17,322 nt of DNA from CAZMHJ01 sp964566075 (GTDB taxonomy: Bacteria; Patescibacteriota; Saccharimonadia; Saccharimonadales; CAIOMD01): NCBI GenBank assembly GCA_964566075.1, contig CAZMHJ010000019.1, positions 1 to 17,322 on the forward strand, in the 5' to 3' direction. A model generated the notes under the pieces. That model was not told the DNA's origin and searched no databases. It saw only the letters and a list, made by a program, of their open reading frames with translations. Positions 5,984-11,929 of this stretch are shown piece after piece. The stretch's first letter is position 1; every line of letters begins with the position of its first letter. The translations under genes were made by a program, and so were the position numbers.

Positions 5984-6295
5984 ATGGCTCGTACACTTAC
6001 CGGTGAAGTGGCTTCTGCTAAGGGCAACAAGACAATTGTTGTAGCAATCAAGACACGTAAAACTCACCCAATCTATAAGAAGCAGTACTCAGTCACGACC
6101 AAGTTTATGGCTCACGACGAAAACAACGATGCTCACGAAGGTGACCGCGTTCAAATCGCCGAAAGCCGCCCATTAAGTGCTCGTAAGCGCTGGACACTTG
6201 TAAAGATTGTAGAAACTGCCCATGTAAAGCATGTCGAAGCAGACGAAGCTCCTAAAAAAGCTTCAAAAGCTGACGCAGAGGAGGAGGCTAAGTAA
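5984..6295 (+). CDS. rpsQ: 30S ribosomal protein uS17
   Basis: This is an OB-fold primary-binding protein of the 30S body. The start at 5984 (MARTLTGEVASAKGNKTIVV) follows the GGAGAGGAG at the end of rpmC; a longer in-frame reading from 5954 would only add residues overlapping rpmC. The core (about 1-75) ends in the ESRPLSARKRWTLVKIV signature. It is followed by a ~25-residue acidic/Lys-Ala tail (EADEAPKKASKADAEEEAK) absent from most homologues. Total 103 aa. It overlaps rplN (TAATG). Confidence 0.96.
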   Translation: MARTLTGEVASAKGNKTIVVAIKTRKTHPIYKKQYSVTTKFMAHDENNDAHEGDRVQIAESRPLSARKRWTLVKIVETAHVKHVEADEAPKKASKADAEEEAK

Positions 6296-6663
6296 TGATT
6301 CAGCAAGAGTCACGCCTCACCGTCTGTGACAACAGCGGCGCAAAAGAAATTTTGTGTATCCGCGTGCTCGGTGGCACCCGTCGCCGCTATGCACATGTTG
6401 GCGACATCATCGTGGCAACCGTTAAGCAGGCAAACCCTGCTGGTAACGTTAAGAAGAAGCAAGTTGTTAAGGCTGTTGTGGTCCGCACCACCAATACGAT
6501 TCGTCGTAAAGATGGTTCAACCATTCGCTTTGACGACAACGCTGCCGTCATCATTGGTGACGATAAGCTGCCAAAGGCTACTCGTATCTTTGGGCCAGTG
6601 CCTCGCGAACTTCGCGATCTTGGCTATGCAAAGATTATTAGCTTGGCACCGGAGGTACTATAA
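6295..6663 (+). CDS. rplN: 50S ribosomal protein uL14
   Basis: The protein (122 aa) forms intersubunit bridges and is the binding site of the silencing factor RsfS. The sequence is close to the canonical form: MIQQESRLTVCDNSGAKEIL at the start, GNVKKKQVVKAVVVRTTNTIRRKDGS in the middle, and IFGPVPRELRDLGYAKIISLAPEVL at the end. Length is exactly usual. It is coupled by TAATG overlaps to rpsQ and rplX. Confidence 0.98.
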   Translation: MIQQESRLTVCDNSGAKEILCIRVLGGTRRRYAHVGDIIVATVKQANPAGNVKKKQVVKAVVVRTTNTIRRKDGSTIRFDDNAAVIIGDDKLPKATRIFGPVPRELRDLGYAKIISLAPEVL

Positions 6664-6995
6664 TGAGCGACCACATCTATAAGATTCGCCTTAAAAAGGG
6701 TGACACCGTTATGGTTCGCTCTGGCAAGTACAAAGGTAAAACAGGTGTTATTACGGCTGTTCATCCAGCCGACAATAAAGTTACTGTAGAAGGTATCAAT
6801 ATTGTTAAAAAGCACCAAAAGCCAACACAGACTCATCCGCAAGGTGGTATCGTTGAGCTCACTAAGCCAATGCCGGTGGCAAAAGTTGGTATTGTAGATC
6901 CTACTACCAAAAAAGCAACTCGTGTTGCCTACAGCACCGACAAGGATGGTAAAAAAGTACGTGTGTACGCTAAGTCTAAGAAGGAGATCAAGTAA
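6663..6995 (+). CDS. rplX: 50S ribosomal protein uL24
   Basis: This assembly initiator binds domain I of 23S rRNA. The KOW motif is clear near the N-terminus (KKGDTVMVRSGKYKGKTGVI, about 10-29), followed by VEGINIVKKHQKPTQTHPQGG. Length (110 aa) is normal, with a basic C-terminus. The start follows GGAGG at the end of rplN, and its stop overlaps the rplE start. Confidence 0.97.
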   Translation: MSDHIYKIRLKKGDTVMVRSGKYKGKTGVITAVHPADNKVTVEGINIVKKHQKPTQTHPQGGIVELTKPMPVAKVGIVDPTTKKATRVAYSTDKDGKKVRVYAKSKKEIK

Positions 6996-7576
6996 TGGCT
7001 ACCAAAACGACTGCCGCTAGTACTGTTCGCTTTAAAGACGCGTATAACAATCAGTACAAGCAAGAGCTTTTAAAAGAGCTTAATCTAGCTAACCCTCATC
7101 AAGTACCAAAACTCGATAAGATTGTTATCAATGTTGGTCTTGGTAAGGCAAAAGACGACAAGAAACTTATGGAAGTTGCAACCAACACCCTCCGTAAGAT
7201 TACTGGTCAAGAACCAATCCAGACAACTGCACGCCTCAGCATCGCAAGCTTCAAGCTCCGCGAAGGCAACAAGATTGGCCTTAAGGTCACTCTTAGGGGC
7301 GATAACATGTACGAGTTTATGGATCGTTTAATTACTATCGTATTACCGCGTTTGCGTGACTTCCACGGTGTACCAAAAGGTGCATTTGATAAGCAAGGTA
7401 ACTACAGCCTTGGTCTTAAAGACCAAAGCGTGTTCCCAGAGCTTAGCTTCGAAGAAACCACTACCCTACATGGTATGCAGATTAATTTTGTTATTAATAA
7501 CGCTGATAATGCCGACCAAGCACGTGCACTACTTGCAAAGTTTGGCATGCCGTTCGAGAAAGAAAGGAAGGCCTAG
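6995..7576 (+). CDS. rplE: 50S ribosomal protein uL5
   Basis: The protein (193 aa) binds 5S rRNA and contacts uS13 across the subunit interface. Conserved stretches are KLDKIVINVGLGKAKDD, QEPIQTTARLSIASFKLREG and RLRDFHGVPKGAFDKQGNYS. About 10 residues at the N-terminus (ATKTTAAST) extend beyond the usual start; the TAATG overlap with rplX and AAGGAG just upstream support this start. It stops with TAG, 3 nt before rpsN. Confidence 0.97.
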   Translation: MATKTTAASTVRFKDAYNNQYKQELLKELNLANPHQVPKLDKIVINVGLGKAKDDKKLMEVATNTLRKITGQEPIQTTARLSIASFKLREGNKIGLKVTLRGDNMYEFMDRLITIVLPRLRDFHGVPKGAFDKQGNYSLGLKDQSVFPELSFEETTTLHGMQINFVINNADNADQARALLAKFGMPFEKERKA

Positions 7577-7579
7577 CAT

Positions 7580-7849
7580 ATGGCAAAGAAGTCAATTGTG
7601 GCCCGAGATGCTAAACGACGCCGCATGCACGATAAATACGCTGCAAAGCGTGCAGAGCTTAAGGCACTCGGCGATCACGAAGGTTTGGCTAAGTTACCAC
7701 GTAACTCAAGCCCAACTCGTTTAAAGAACCGCTGTAGCGAGACTGGTCGTCCTCGCGCATACATGCGCACATTCGGCCTGAGCCGTCTCAGTTTCCGTGA
7801 GCATGCAAGCAAGGGTGAAATCCCTGGCGTAACGAAATCAAGCTGGTAA
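7580..7849 (+). CDS. rpsN: 30S ribosomal protein uS14, zinc-independent form
   Basis: The protein (89 aa) sits in the 30S head near uS3 and uS10. The C-terminal RCSETGRPRAYMRTFGLSR and GEIPGVTKSSW motifs identify it. It lacks the paired Cys-x-x-Cys motifs of the zinc-ribbon type, having a single cysteine, so it is the C-minus (zinc-free) version in its shorter form. The gene lies between rplE and rpsH as in most bacteria. Confidence 0.96.
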   Translation: MAKKSIVARDAKRRRMHDKYAAKRAELKALGDHEGLAKLPRNSSPTRLKNRCSETGRPRAYMRTFGLSRLSFREHASKGEIPGVTKSSW

Positions 7850-7860
7850 AGGAAGTATAT

Positions 7861-8262
7861 ATGTCATTAGTTTCAACTGATCCAATCGCAGATATGCTTA
7901 CCCGAGTCCGCAACGCCGTTGCTGTTAACAAGACCGAAGTAAGCATGCCACACAGTAAAATCAAGCAAACCGTAGCCGAAGTGCTCGCAGCTAACAACTT
8001 TGTAGACAAAGTAGAAGTGAGTGGCGAAGGTGGCTTTAAGACCCTTAAAATTGTTATCAACCAACCAAACACCAATGCACGTATTACCGAAATCGAGCGC
8101 ATGAGCAAGCCAGGCCGACGCCTGTACACTGGCTCTGGCGAGATTCCAGCAATCAAGCGTGGCCGCGGTATCGTTGTTATCAGTACCTCTAAAGGTATTA
8201 TGACCGGTGCTCAGGCTAAGGCAGCCGGCCTTGGTGGTGAGTTAATTTGTAAGGTTTACTAA
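7861..8262 (+). CDS. rpsH: 30S ribosomal protein uS8
   Basis: This primary 16S-binding protein of the central domain (133 aa) is the spc-operon repressor in Escherichia coli. It starts with STDPIADMLTRVRNAVAV and ends with the highly conserved GRGIVVISTSKGIMTGAQAKAAGLGGELICKVY. Length is normal. AAAGGAAG upstream provides the ribosome binding site. Whether it regulates here cannot be judged; no S8-like mRNA site was recognised at rplE. Confidence 0.98.
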   Translation: MSLVSTDPIADMLTRVRNAVAVNKTEVSMPHSKIKQTVAEVLAANNFVDKVEVSGEGGFKTLKIVINQPNTNARITEIERMSKPGRRLYTGSGEIPAIKRGRGIVVISTSKGIMTGAQAKAAGLGGELICKVY

Positions 8263-8279
8263 AAAGTAAGGATAATCAC

Positions 8280-8819
8280 ATGAGTCGAGTAGGAAAACTA
8301 CCTATCGCAGTACCGAGCGGTGTGACAATCACTGTCGACGATGATTTTGTGACCGTAACTGGTCCAAAAGGCACGTTGCAGCAGTTTACCGTTCCTGGCG
8401 TCAAATTCGCATTAGAAGATGGCCAGTTTACTGTTAGTCGCGAAAGCGACATCGCATTGCACCGTGCAAACCATGGTCTTATGCGAGCACTCGTTAACAA
8501 CATGGTTGTTGGCGTTACCAAGGGCTTTGAAAAGAAGCTCGAAATTAACGGCGTTGGTTACCGTGCCAATATGGAAGGCAAAAACATCAAGCTTTCGCTT
8601 GGATATAGCCACGATATTACATTCGAAATCCCAGAAGGTGTGCAAGCTAAGGTAGAAGGAAACGTTATTACCGTTTCTGGTATCTCTAAGCAGCAAGTTG
8701 GCCAAGTAGCAGCCGAAATTCGTAAGCTACGTAAACCAGAACCATATAAGGGTAAAGGTATTAAATACGAAGACGAGCGTATCATTCGCAAGAGTGGTAA
8801 GAGCGGAAAGGATAAGTAG
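8280..8819 (+). CDS. rplF: 50S ribosomal protein uL6
   Basis: The product (179 aa) has two related alpha/beta domains and sits near the factor-binding site of the 50S subunit. Typical segments are MSRVGKLPIAVPSGV at the start and the C-terminal KPEPYKGKGIKYEDERIIRK (about 152-171). Length is normal. The AAGGAT upstream of the ATG is a modest ribosome binding site. It stops with TAG, 9 nt before rplR. Confidence 0.98.
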   Translation: MSRVGKLPIAVPSGVTITVDDDFVTVTGPKGTLQQFTVPGVKFALEDGQFTVSRESDIALHRANHGLMRALVNNMVVGVTKGFEKKLEINGVGYRANMEGKNIKLSLGYSHDITFEIPEGVQAKVEGNVITVSGISKQQVGQVAAEIRKLRKPEPYKGKGIKYEDERIIRKSGKSGKDK

Positions 8820-8828
8820 GAGTAAGGT

Positions 8829-9182
8829 ATGAACCGTCTTGTTAAGAAAAGTCAAAACCTGAAGCTCCGAAAGGCCCGCGTCCGCAGTACTGTAACTGGT
8901 ACTGGCGAGCGTCCCCGCCTGAGCGTCAGCATTAGCAACGTGCACGTAAGTGCGCAAATTATCGATGATGAAAAGGGTATTACCCTTGCATCAGCAACCA
9001 CTGTTGGCCAAAAGCTAACAGGTACAATGACCGAAAAAGCCGCCGTTATTGGTAGCGAAATCGCGAAGAATGCTAAGAAGGCTAAGGTAAGCAAAGTTGT
9101 GTTTGATCGCAACGGACGCATCTACCACGGCCGTGTAAAGGCACTTGCAGATGCAGCCCGTGCCGGAGGCTTGGAGTTCTAA
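8829..9182 (+). CDS. rplR: 50S ribosomal protein uL18
   Basis: This 5S rRNA-binding protein (117 aa) has a basic N-terminus and the family motifs RPRLSVSISNVHVSAQIIDD and FDRNGRIYHGRVKALADAARAGGLEF. Length is typical. It follows AGGAGTAAGG and is separated from rpsE by a single base. Confidence 0.97.
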   Translation: MNRLVKKSQNLKLRKARVRSTVTGTGERPRLSVSISNVHVSAQIIDDEKGITLASATTVGQKLTGTMTEKAAVIGSEIAKNAKKAKVSKVVFDRNGRIYHGRVKALADAARAGGLEF

Positions 9183-9183
9183 T

Positions 9184-9735
9184 ATGCAGCCACGTAATAA
9201 AGAAAACCGTCGCGACAATCGTAACCGCGGCGAAGAAGTAGAAAAGCAATTTGACGAACGCGTTATCAACGTTGACCGTGTTGCCCGTGTGGTAAAGGGC
9301 GGTCGCCGATTCCGATTCCGCGCACTCGTTGTAGTTGGTGATCGTAAAGGCCGTATCGGCCTTGGTATCGCGAAAGGTGCCGACGTTACCACCGCTGTCA
9401 CCAAAGCAGTTGATGTCGCTAAGAAGCACATGGTAGAAATTGTTACCTATAAAGGTACCATTCCTCACGAAGTACAAGCTAAAGTTGGCGGTAGCAATAT
9501 CCTTGTTAAGCCAGCAAGCGCCGGTACCGGTCTTATCGCCGGTGGTGTGGTACGTACCGTACTTGAAGTTGCTGGTATCAGCAACGCGCTCAGCAAGTCA
9601 CTTGGCTCAACCAATAAAGTTAACACCGCCTATGCAACACTTGATGCGCTTAAGCAACTTGTGCCTGCAAAAGATTGGGTTGTTAAGCCGGCAACTGGTG
9701 CAAAGCCAGTAAAGAAGGCAAAGGTAGAGGCATAG
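9184..9735 (+). CDS. rpsE: 30S ribosomal protein uS5
   Basis: The protein lies at the mRNA entry site and affects decoding fidelity. The start at 9184 (MQPRNKENRRDNRNRGEE) is chosen because it directly follows the rplR stop and is preceded by GGAG at the end of that gene; an in-frame ATG at 9145 would overlap rplR. The RNA-binding domain shows GGRRFRFRALVVVGDRKG and the second domain GTGLIAGGVVRTVLEVAGI. The C-terminus ends in a short Lys/Ala tail. Total 183 aa. The next gene is rplO after 1 nt, so rpmD (uL30) is missing. Confidence 0.97.
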   Translation: MQPRNKENRRDNRNRGEEVEKQFDERVINVDRVARVVKGGRRFRFRALVVVGDRKGRIGLGIAKGADVTTAVTKAVDVAKKHMVEIVTYKGTIPHEVQAKVGGSNILVKPASAGTGLIAGGVVRTVLEVAGISNALSKSLGSTNKVNTAYATLDALKQLVPAKDWVVKPATGAKPVKKAKVEA

Positions 9736-9736
9736 T

Positions 9737-10207
9737 ATGAAATATCACGAACTAGAAGCACCAAAGCAAAAATTGCCAAAGCGCGTCGGTCGCGGTATCT
9801 CAGCTGGCCAAGGTAAGACTGCAGGACGCGGTACAAAGGGTCAAAACTCTCGTACTGGTCACAGTCACCGCTCAGGCTTCGAAGGTGGTCAGACGCCTCT
9901 TATGAAGCGCACACCAAAACTCCGCGGTTTCCGTAGTATCCGTATTGCGGCAGAAAACGTCTACACTGGCCAACTCAACGAATTTGCTGGCAAAACTGCC
10001 GATAACTTTACGCTATTTGATGCTGGCTTAGTCAGTAGCCCATACGTAAACGTGAAAATCGTTGTTAAGGGTGAACTCACCGCTAAAGTAAGTGTTGCCG
10101 TGCAAAACGCAAGTGAAAACGCTGTTGCAGTTATCCAAAAAGCTGGTGGTAGCTTTACGAAAACTCCTCGCGTTGCTCGCGAAGCAACCAAAAAATCAGA
10201 CAAATAA
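9737..10207 (+). CDS. rplO: 50S ribosomal protein uL15
   Basis: This late-assembly 50S protein (156 aa) has a long extended N-terminal arm: LPKRVGRGISAGQGKTAGRG, then RSGFEGGQTPLMKRTPKLRGF (about 45-65 for this segment), and a globular C-terminal half. The tail is slightly extended (ATKKSDK). It is the last gene of the first transcription unit, 20 nt before a clear terminator. In many bacteria secY follows directly; here three unrelated genes intervene. Confidence 0.97.
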   Translation: MKYHELEAPKQKLPKRVGRGISAGQGKTAGRGTKGQNSRTGHSHRSGFEGGQTPLMKRTPKLRGFRSIRIAAENVYTGQLNEFAGKTADNFTLFDAGLVSSPYVNVKIVVKGELTAKVSVAVQNASENAVAVIQKAGGSFTKTPRVAREATKKSDK

Positions 10208-10227
10208 TCACTTTTGTAACGATTTTT

Positions 10228-10256
10228 AAATAACCCCGTAACAGGGGTTATTTTTT
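10228..10256 (+). terminator. Rho-independent terminator after rplO
   Basis: AAATAACCCC (10228-10237) pairs with GGGGTTATTT (10244-10253) over a 6-nt loop, and the T-run at 10251-10256 follows directly. This is the most canonical terminator in the window and ends the rplC-rplO unit. Confidence 0.88.
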
Positions 10257-10276
10257 ATTGCAACAGATGTAATATA

Positions 10277-10305
10277 TTGACATAAGTGTTATAATGTATT
10301 AAAAT
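10277..10305 (+). promoter_or_regulatory. Promoter of the XRE/zinc-ribbon gene
   Basis: A perfect TTGACA (10277-10282) is separated by 17 nt from TAAAAT (10300-10305). The predicted start near 10312 gives a leader of about 26 nt before the GTG start. Another TATAAT (10290-10295) lies between the two boxes but is not correctly spaced from a -35. Confidence 0.68.
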
Positions 10306-10337
10306 AGCGCAATCCCGACCCGAAAGGAAGTGATAGT

Positions 10338-10688
10338 GTGCCAACACTAAGGGAGGTTCGTGAGGGCTTTGACCTGACGGTCGAAGAACTCTCGGAACTG
10401 TCAGGTATTTCGATGTCAACGATTCATCGCATCGAGTCTGGTGACAACACCTACAAGGTAAACCAGGCCACGGCCGATGCACTCGCTGACGCCTTGTACT
10501 ACAAGACGTACGACATCTTTCACCCGACCGACCTGAGCCACTTGGGCAGACCGCCCATGACCGGCAAGTCGCTGAGGCCGCACAAGGAGGAGACTCACTA
10601 TGGTCTCTGCCCGCACTGCCACCTCGAAGCAGTCAAAGACAACCACTGTCTCGACTGTGATCGGCCAGTGCTTTACGCGGTCTCATAG
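10338..10688 (+). CDS. XRE-family helix-turn-helix regulator with C-terminal zinc ribbon
   Basis: This is a 116-aa putative DNA-binding protein. Residues about 3-60 form a Cro/C1-type helix-turn-helix domain, with the recognition region LTVEELSELSGISMSTIHRI and the typical IESGDN turn. A linker leads to a four-cysteine zinc ribbon: Cys91-x2-Cys94 and Cys104-x2-Cys107. The start is GTG at 10338, supported by AAAGGAAG 8 nt upstream and the promoter above. Its codon use looks more GC-ending than that of the ribosomal genes, and it is closed by a GC-rich hairpin, as are the orphan genes at the left end. Targets are unknown; it may regulate itself or the neighbouring divergent pair. Likely laterally acquired. 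Confidence 0.82.
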   Translation: MPTLREVREGFDLTVEELSELSGISMSTIHRIESGDNTYKVNQATADALADALYYKTYDIFHPTDLSHLGRPPMTGKSLRPHKEETHYGLCPHCHLEAVKDNHCLDCDRPVLYAVS

Positions 10689-10698
10689 GCACCACAAC

Positions 10699-10745
10699 GA
10701 GCCCCTGGGCCAGACACATCGTCTGCGCCCAGGGGCTCGAATCCT
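10699..10745 (+). terminator. Terminator of the XRE/zinc-ribbon gene
   Basis: A long stem is formed by GAGCCCCTGGGC (10699-10710) with GCCCAGGGGCTC (10727-10738), extended inward by CAGAC (10711-10715) with GTCTG (10721-10725) across one bulged C. A T-rich tract (CCTTTTT) follows at 10743-10749. It also separates this gene from the convergent response-regulator gene. Confidence 0.82.
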
Positions 10746-10751
10746 TTTTCG

Positions 10752-11171
10752 CTACTGTAAAACGATATCTTCTTCTTGGCCTTTAGGCGTCAAGATTTTG
10801 TCGACTAATCTATCAATATCATCATCTGTTAGGTTCGCTTTTACAGCGTATCCTTCAATACCGAGTGCTCGTAAGTTTCCTGGGGCTTCATTTTCGTTCA
10901 AATTAGAAATAATAAAGACTCTAATTGATTTACCCCAATCGGTCGCTCGAATTTTAGCCAATACTTGGTCGCCTGATAATTTCGGCATCATAAGGTCCAT
11001 CAGCACTAAGTCCGGCTTTAATCGTTCTACGACTTCGTAGGCCATTTCGCCATCAGTTGCAAGGTGACATTCGTAACCGAGCAGCTCCAGGCGTGTTTTG
11101 TAGATATCGCCCAAAGCGTAATTATCTTCGGCGATAACAATGATTTGAGGCTTAATCTCAAAATCTTCCAT
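10752..11171 (-). CDS. Stand-alone response-regulator receiver (CheY-like)
   Basis: This 139-aa protein consists of a receiver domain only, with no DNA-binding or enzymatic output domain. The phosphorylation site is complete: acidic pair Glu15-Asp16, phosphoacceptor Asp59 in LVLMDLMMP, Ser89 in the Thr/Ser switch position (IISN), and Lys111. It should accept phosphate from a histidine kinase and act by protein-protein contact or pass phosphate on; no kinase is in the window. The start at 11171 lies exactly 6 nt after a TATTAT -10 box, so the transcript is probably leaderless. The gene is divergent from the CYTH gene and convergent with the XRE gene. Confidence 0.92.
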   Translation of the reverse strand: MEDFEIKPQIIVIAEDNYALGDIYKTRLELLGYECHLATDGEMAYEVVERLKPDLVLMDLMMPKLSGDQVLAKIRATDWGKSIRVFIISNLNENEAPGNLRALGIEGYAVKANLTDDDIDRLVDKILTPKGQEEDIVLQ

Positions 11172-11177
11172 ACTTTT

Positions 11178-11205
11178 ATAATAGTCACTTCTGCTTTAAG
11201 CGCAA
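11178..11205 (-). promoter_or_regulatory. Promoter of the receiver gene, predicted leaderless
   Basis: On the minus strand TTGCGC (11200-11205) is separated by 16 nt from TATTAT (11178-11183). Six bases later comes the ATG at 11171, so transcription should begin at the A of the start codon. The -35 falls within the dyad at 11187-11207. Confidence 0.6.
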
Positions 11206-11207
11206 GT
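11187..11207. promoter_or_regulatory. Operator-like dyad between two divergent promoters
   Basis: The symmetric elements are ACTT (11187-11190) with AAGT (11204-11207) and GCTT (11193-11196) with AAGC (11198-11201), all centred on 11197. Outside them, ATAATAG (11178-11184) and CTATTAT (11216-11222) are also an inverted pair and contain the two -10 boxes. The dyad covers both -35 regions, so one protein bound here could control both genes. Confidence 0.4.
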
Positions 11208-11222
11208 AGTATCTGCTATTAT
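11194..11222 (+). promoter_or_regulatory. Promoter of the CYTH gene, predicted leaderless
   Basis: The -10 is TATTAT (11217-11222) with an extended TG (11214-11215); the -35 is weak (CTTTAA, 11194-11199, 17-nt spacing). The ATG at 11229 lies exactly 6 nt beyond the -10, the same geometry as on the other strand, and no Shine-Dalgarno sequence is present. Confidence 0.58.
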
Positions 11223-11228
11223 GTGTTC

Positions 11229-11819
11229 ATGGAAACAGAGTTAGAGGCTAAATTTATCAATATTGACCATGATGATTTTCGTAATCGACTAGAACAAGCA
11301 GGCGCTACGCTTAAGGTGGCCGAACGGCAAATGAAGCGCCACGTCTTTGATTACCCTGATCATCGTTTAGAAGCCGTCGGTGGATGGGTACGAGTTCGTG
11401 ATGAAGGCGATAAAATGACCATGAGCTATAAACAACTCAACGATCGCTCGCTCGAAGGCACGAAAGAAGTAACACTGGTGATTGATAATTATGAGTCTGC
11501 AAAGCAATTTTTGCTATCAATAGGGTTGGTTATCGATTCGTATCAAGAAACCAAGCGCGAAAGTTGGGAGCTAGACGGGGTAGATATCGAACTTGATACT
11601 TGGCCGTGGATTCCGAGTTTTGTTGAGTTCGAAGCTAAAACAGAGGCACAATTACAGTTAGTTACCGAAAAACTAGGTCTTAACTGGGCAGACGCCATGC
11701 ATGGTAGTGTCGAAACAGCATATCAAGCAGTTTACGATGTAACCGAAGCAGAAGTTGATAGCTGGACAGAAATTACCTTTACACCAGTGCCCGACTGGCT
11801 CGAAGACAAACGAAAATAA
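11229..11819 (+). CDS. CYTH-domain protein (CyaB/thiamine-triphosphatase-like)
   Basis: This 196-aa protein belongs to the triphosphate tunnel metalloenzyme (CYTH) fold, whose members hydrolyse or cyclise triphosphates or inorganic tripolyphosphate using Mg2+ or Mn2+. The N-terminal ExExK signature is present (Glu4, Glu6, Lys8). Other tunnel residues are Arg55 and Arg57 in WVRVRDEG, Lys68, Glu80, Lys109/Arg110, Glu121, Asp123, and Glu133/Glu135 in FVEFEA. The DIELDTWPWIPSFVEFE segment resembles the class IV adenylate-cyclase subgroup, but substrate cannot be told from sequence alone. The frame is open upstream, but 11229 is the first ATG fitting the family start and the leaderless promoter. 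Confidence 0.9.
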   Translation: METELEAKFINIDHDDFRNRLEQAGATLKVAERQMKRHVFDYPDHRLEAVGGWVRVRDEGDKMTMSYKQLNDRSLEGTKEVTLVIDNYESAKQFLLSIGLVIDSYQETKRESWELDGVDIELDTWPWIPSFVEFEAKTEAQLQLVTEKLGLNWADAMHGSVETAYQAVYDVTEAEVDSWTEITFTPVPDWLEDKRK

Positions 11820-11841
11820 CTAACAAATAAGAAGTAATTTT

Positions 11842-11878
11842 TACCATGATTTGACTCACTCAAAGAGTAATTATGGTA
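11842..11878 (+). promoter_or_regulatory. Operator-like dyad over the secY promoter
   Basis: TACCATGATTTGACTC (11842-11857) and GAGTAATTATGGTA (11865-11878) form an imperfect inverted repeat around a 7-nt centre, with perfect outer (TACCAT/ATGGTA) and inner (ACTC/GAGT) arms. It contains the TTGACT that could serve as a -35, and its right end enters the -10 box. No T-run follows, so a terminator for the CYTH gene is less likely. Confidence 0.42.
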
Positions 11879-11882
11879 CAAT
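11874..11882 (+). promoter_or_regulatory. Extended -10 promoter of secY
   Basis: TGGTACAAT is an extended -10 element. The nearest good -35-like hexamer, TTGACT at 11851-11856, is 20 nt away, which is long, so the extended -10 is probably what matters. The predicted start is near 11889, leaving a leader of about 40 nt with GAGGGG (11911-11916) upstream of the ATG. Confidence 0.5.
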
Positions 11883-11929
11883 ATTGCTAAGTTAATTCAT
11901 AAAAGACTAAGAGGGGTTACCAAAATTCT

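Noticed and set aside
9145..9183. Upstream ATG for rpsE at 9145
   Set aside because: It would overlap rplR by 38 nt; the ATG at 9184 follows the rplR stop directly.
11064..11228. N-terminal extension of the CYTH protein
   Set aside because: The upstream frame overlaps the divergent receiver gene and its promoter; the ExExK motif sits at the N-terminus when 11229 is used, as in the family.
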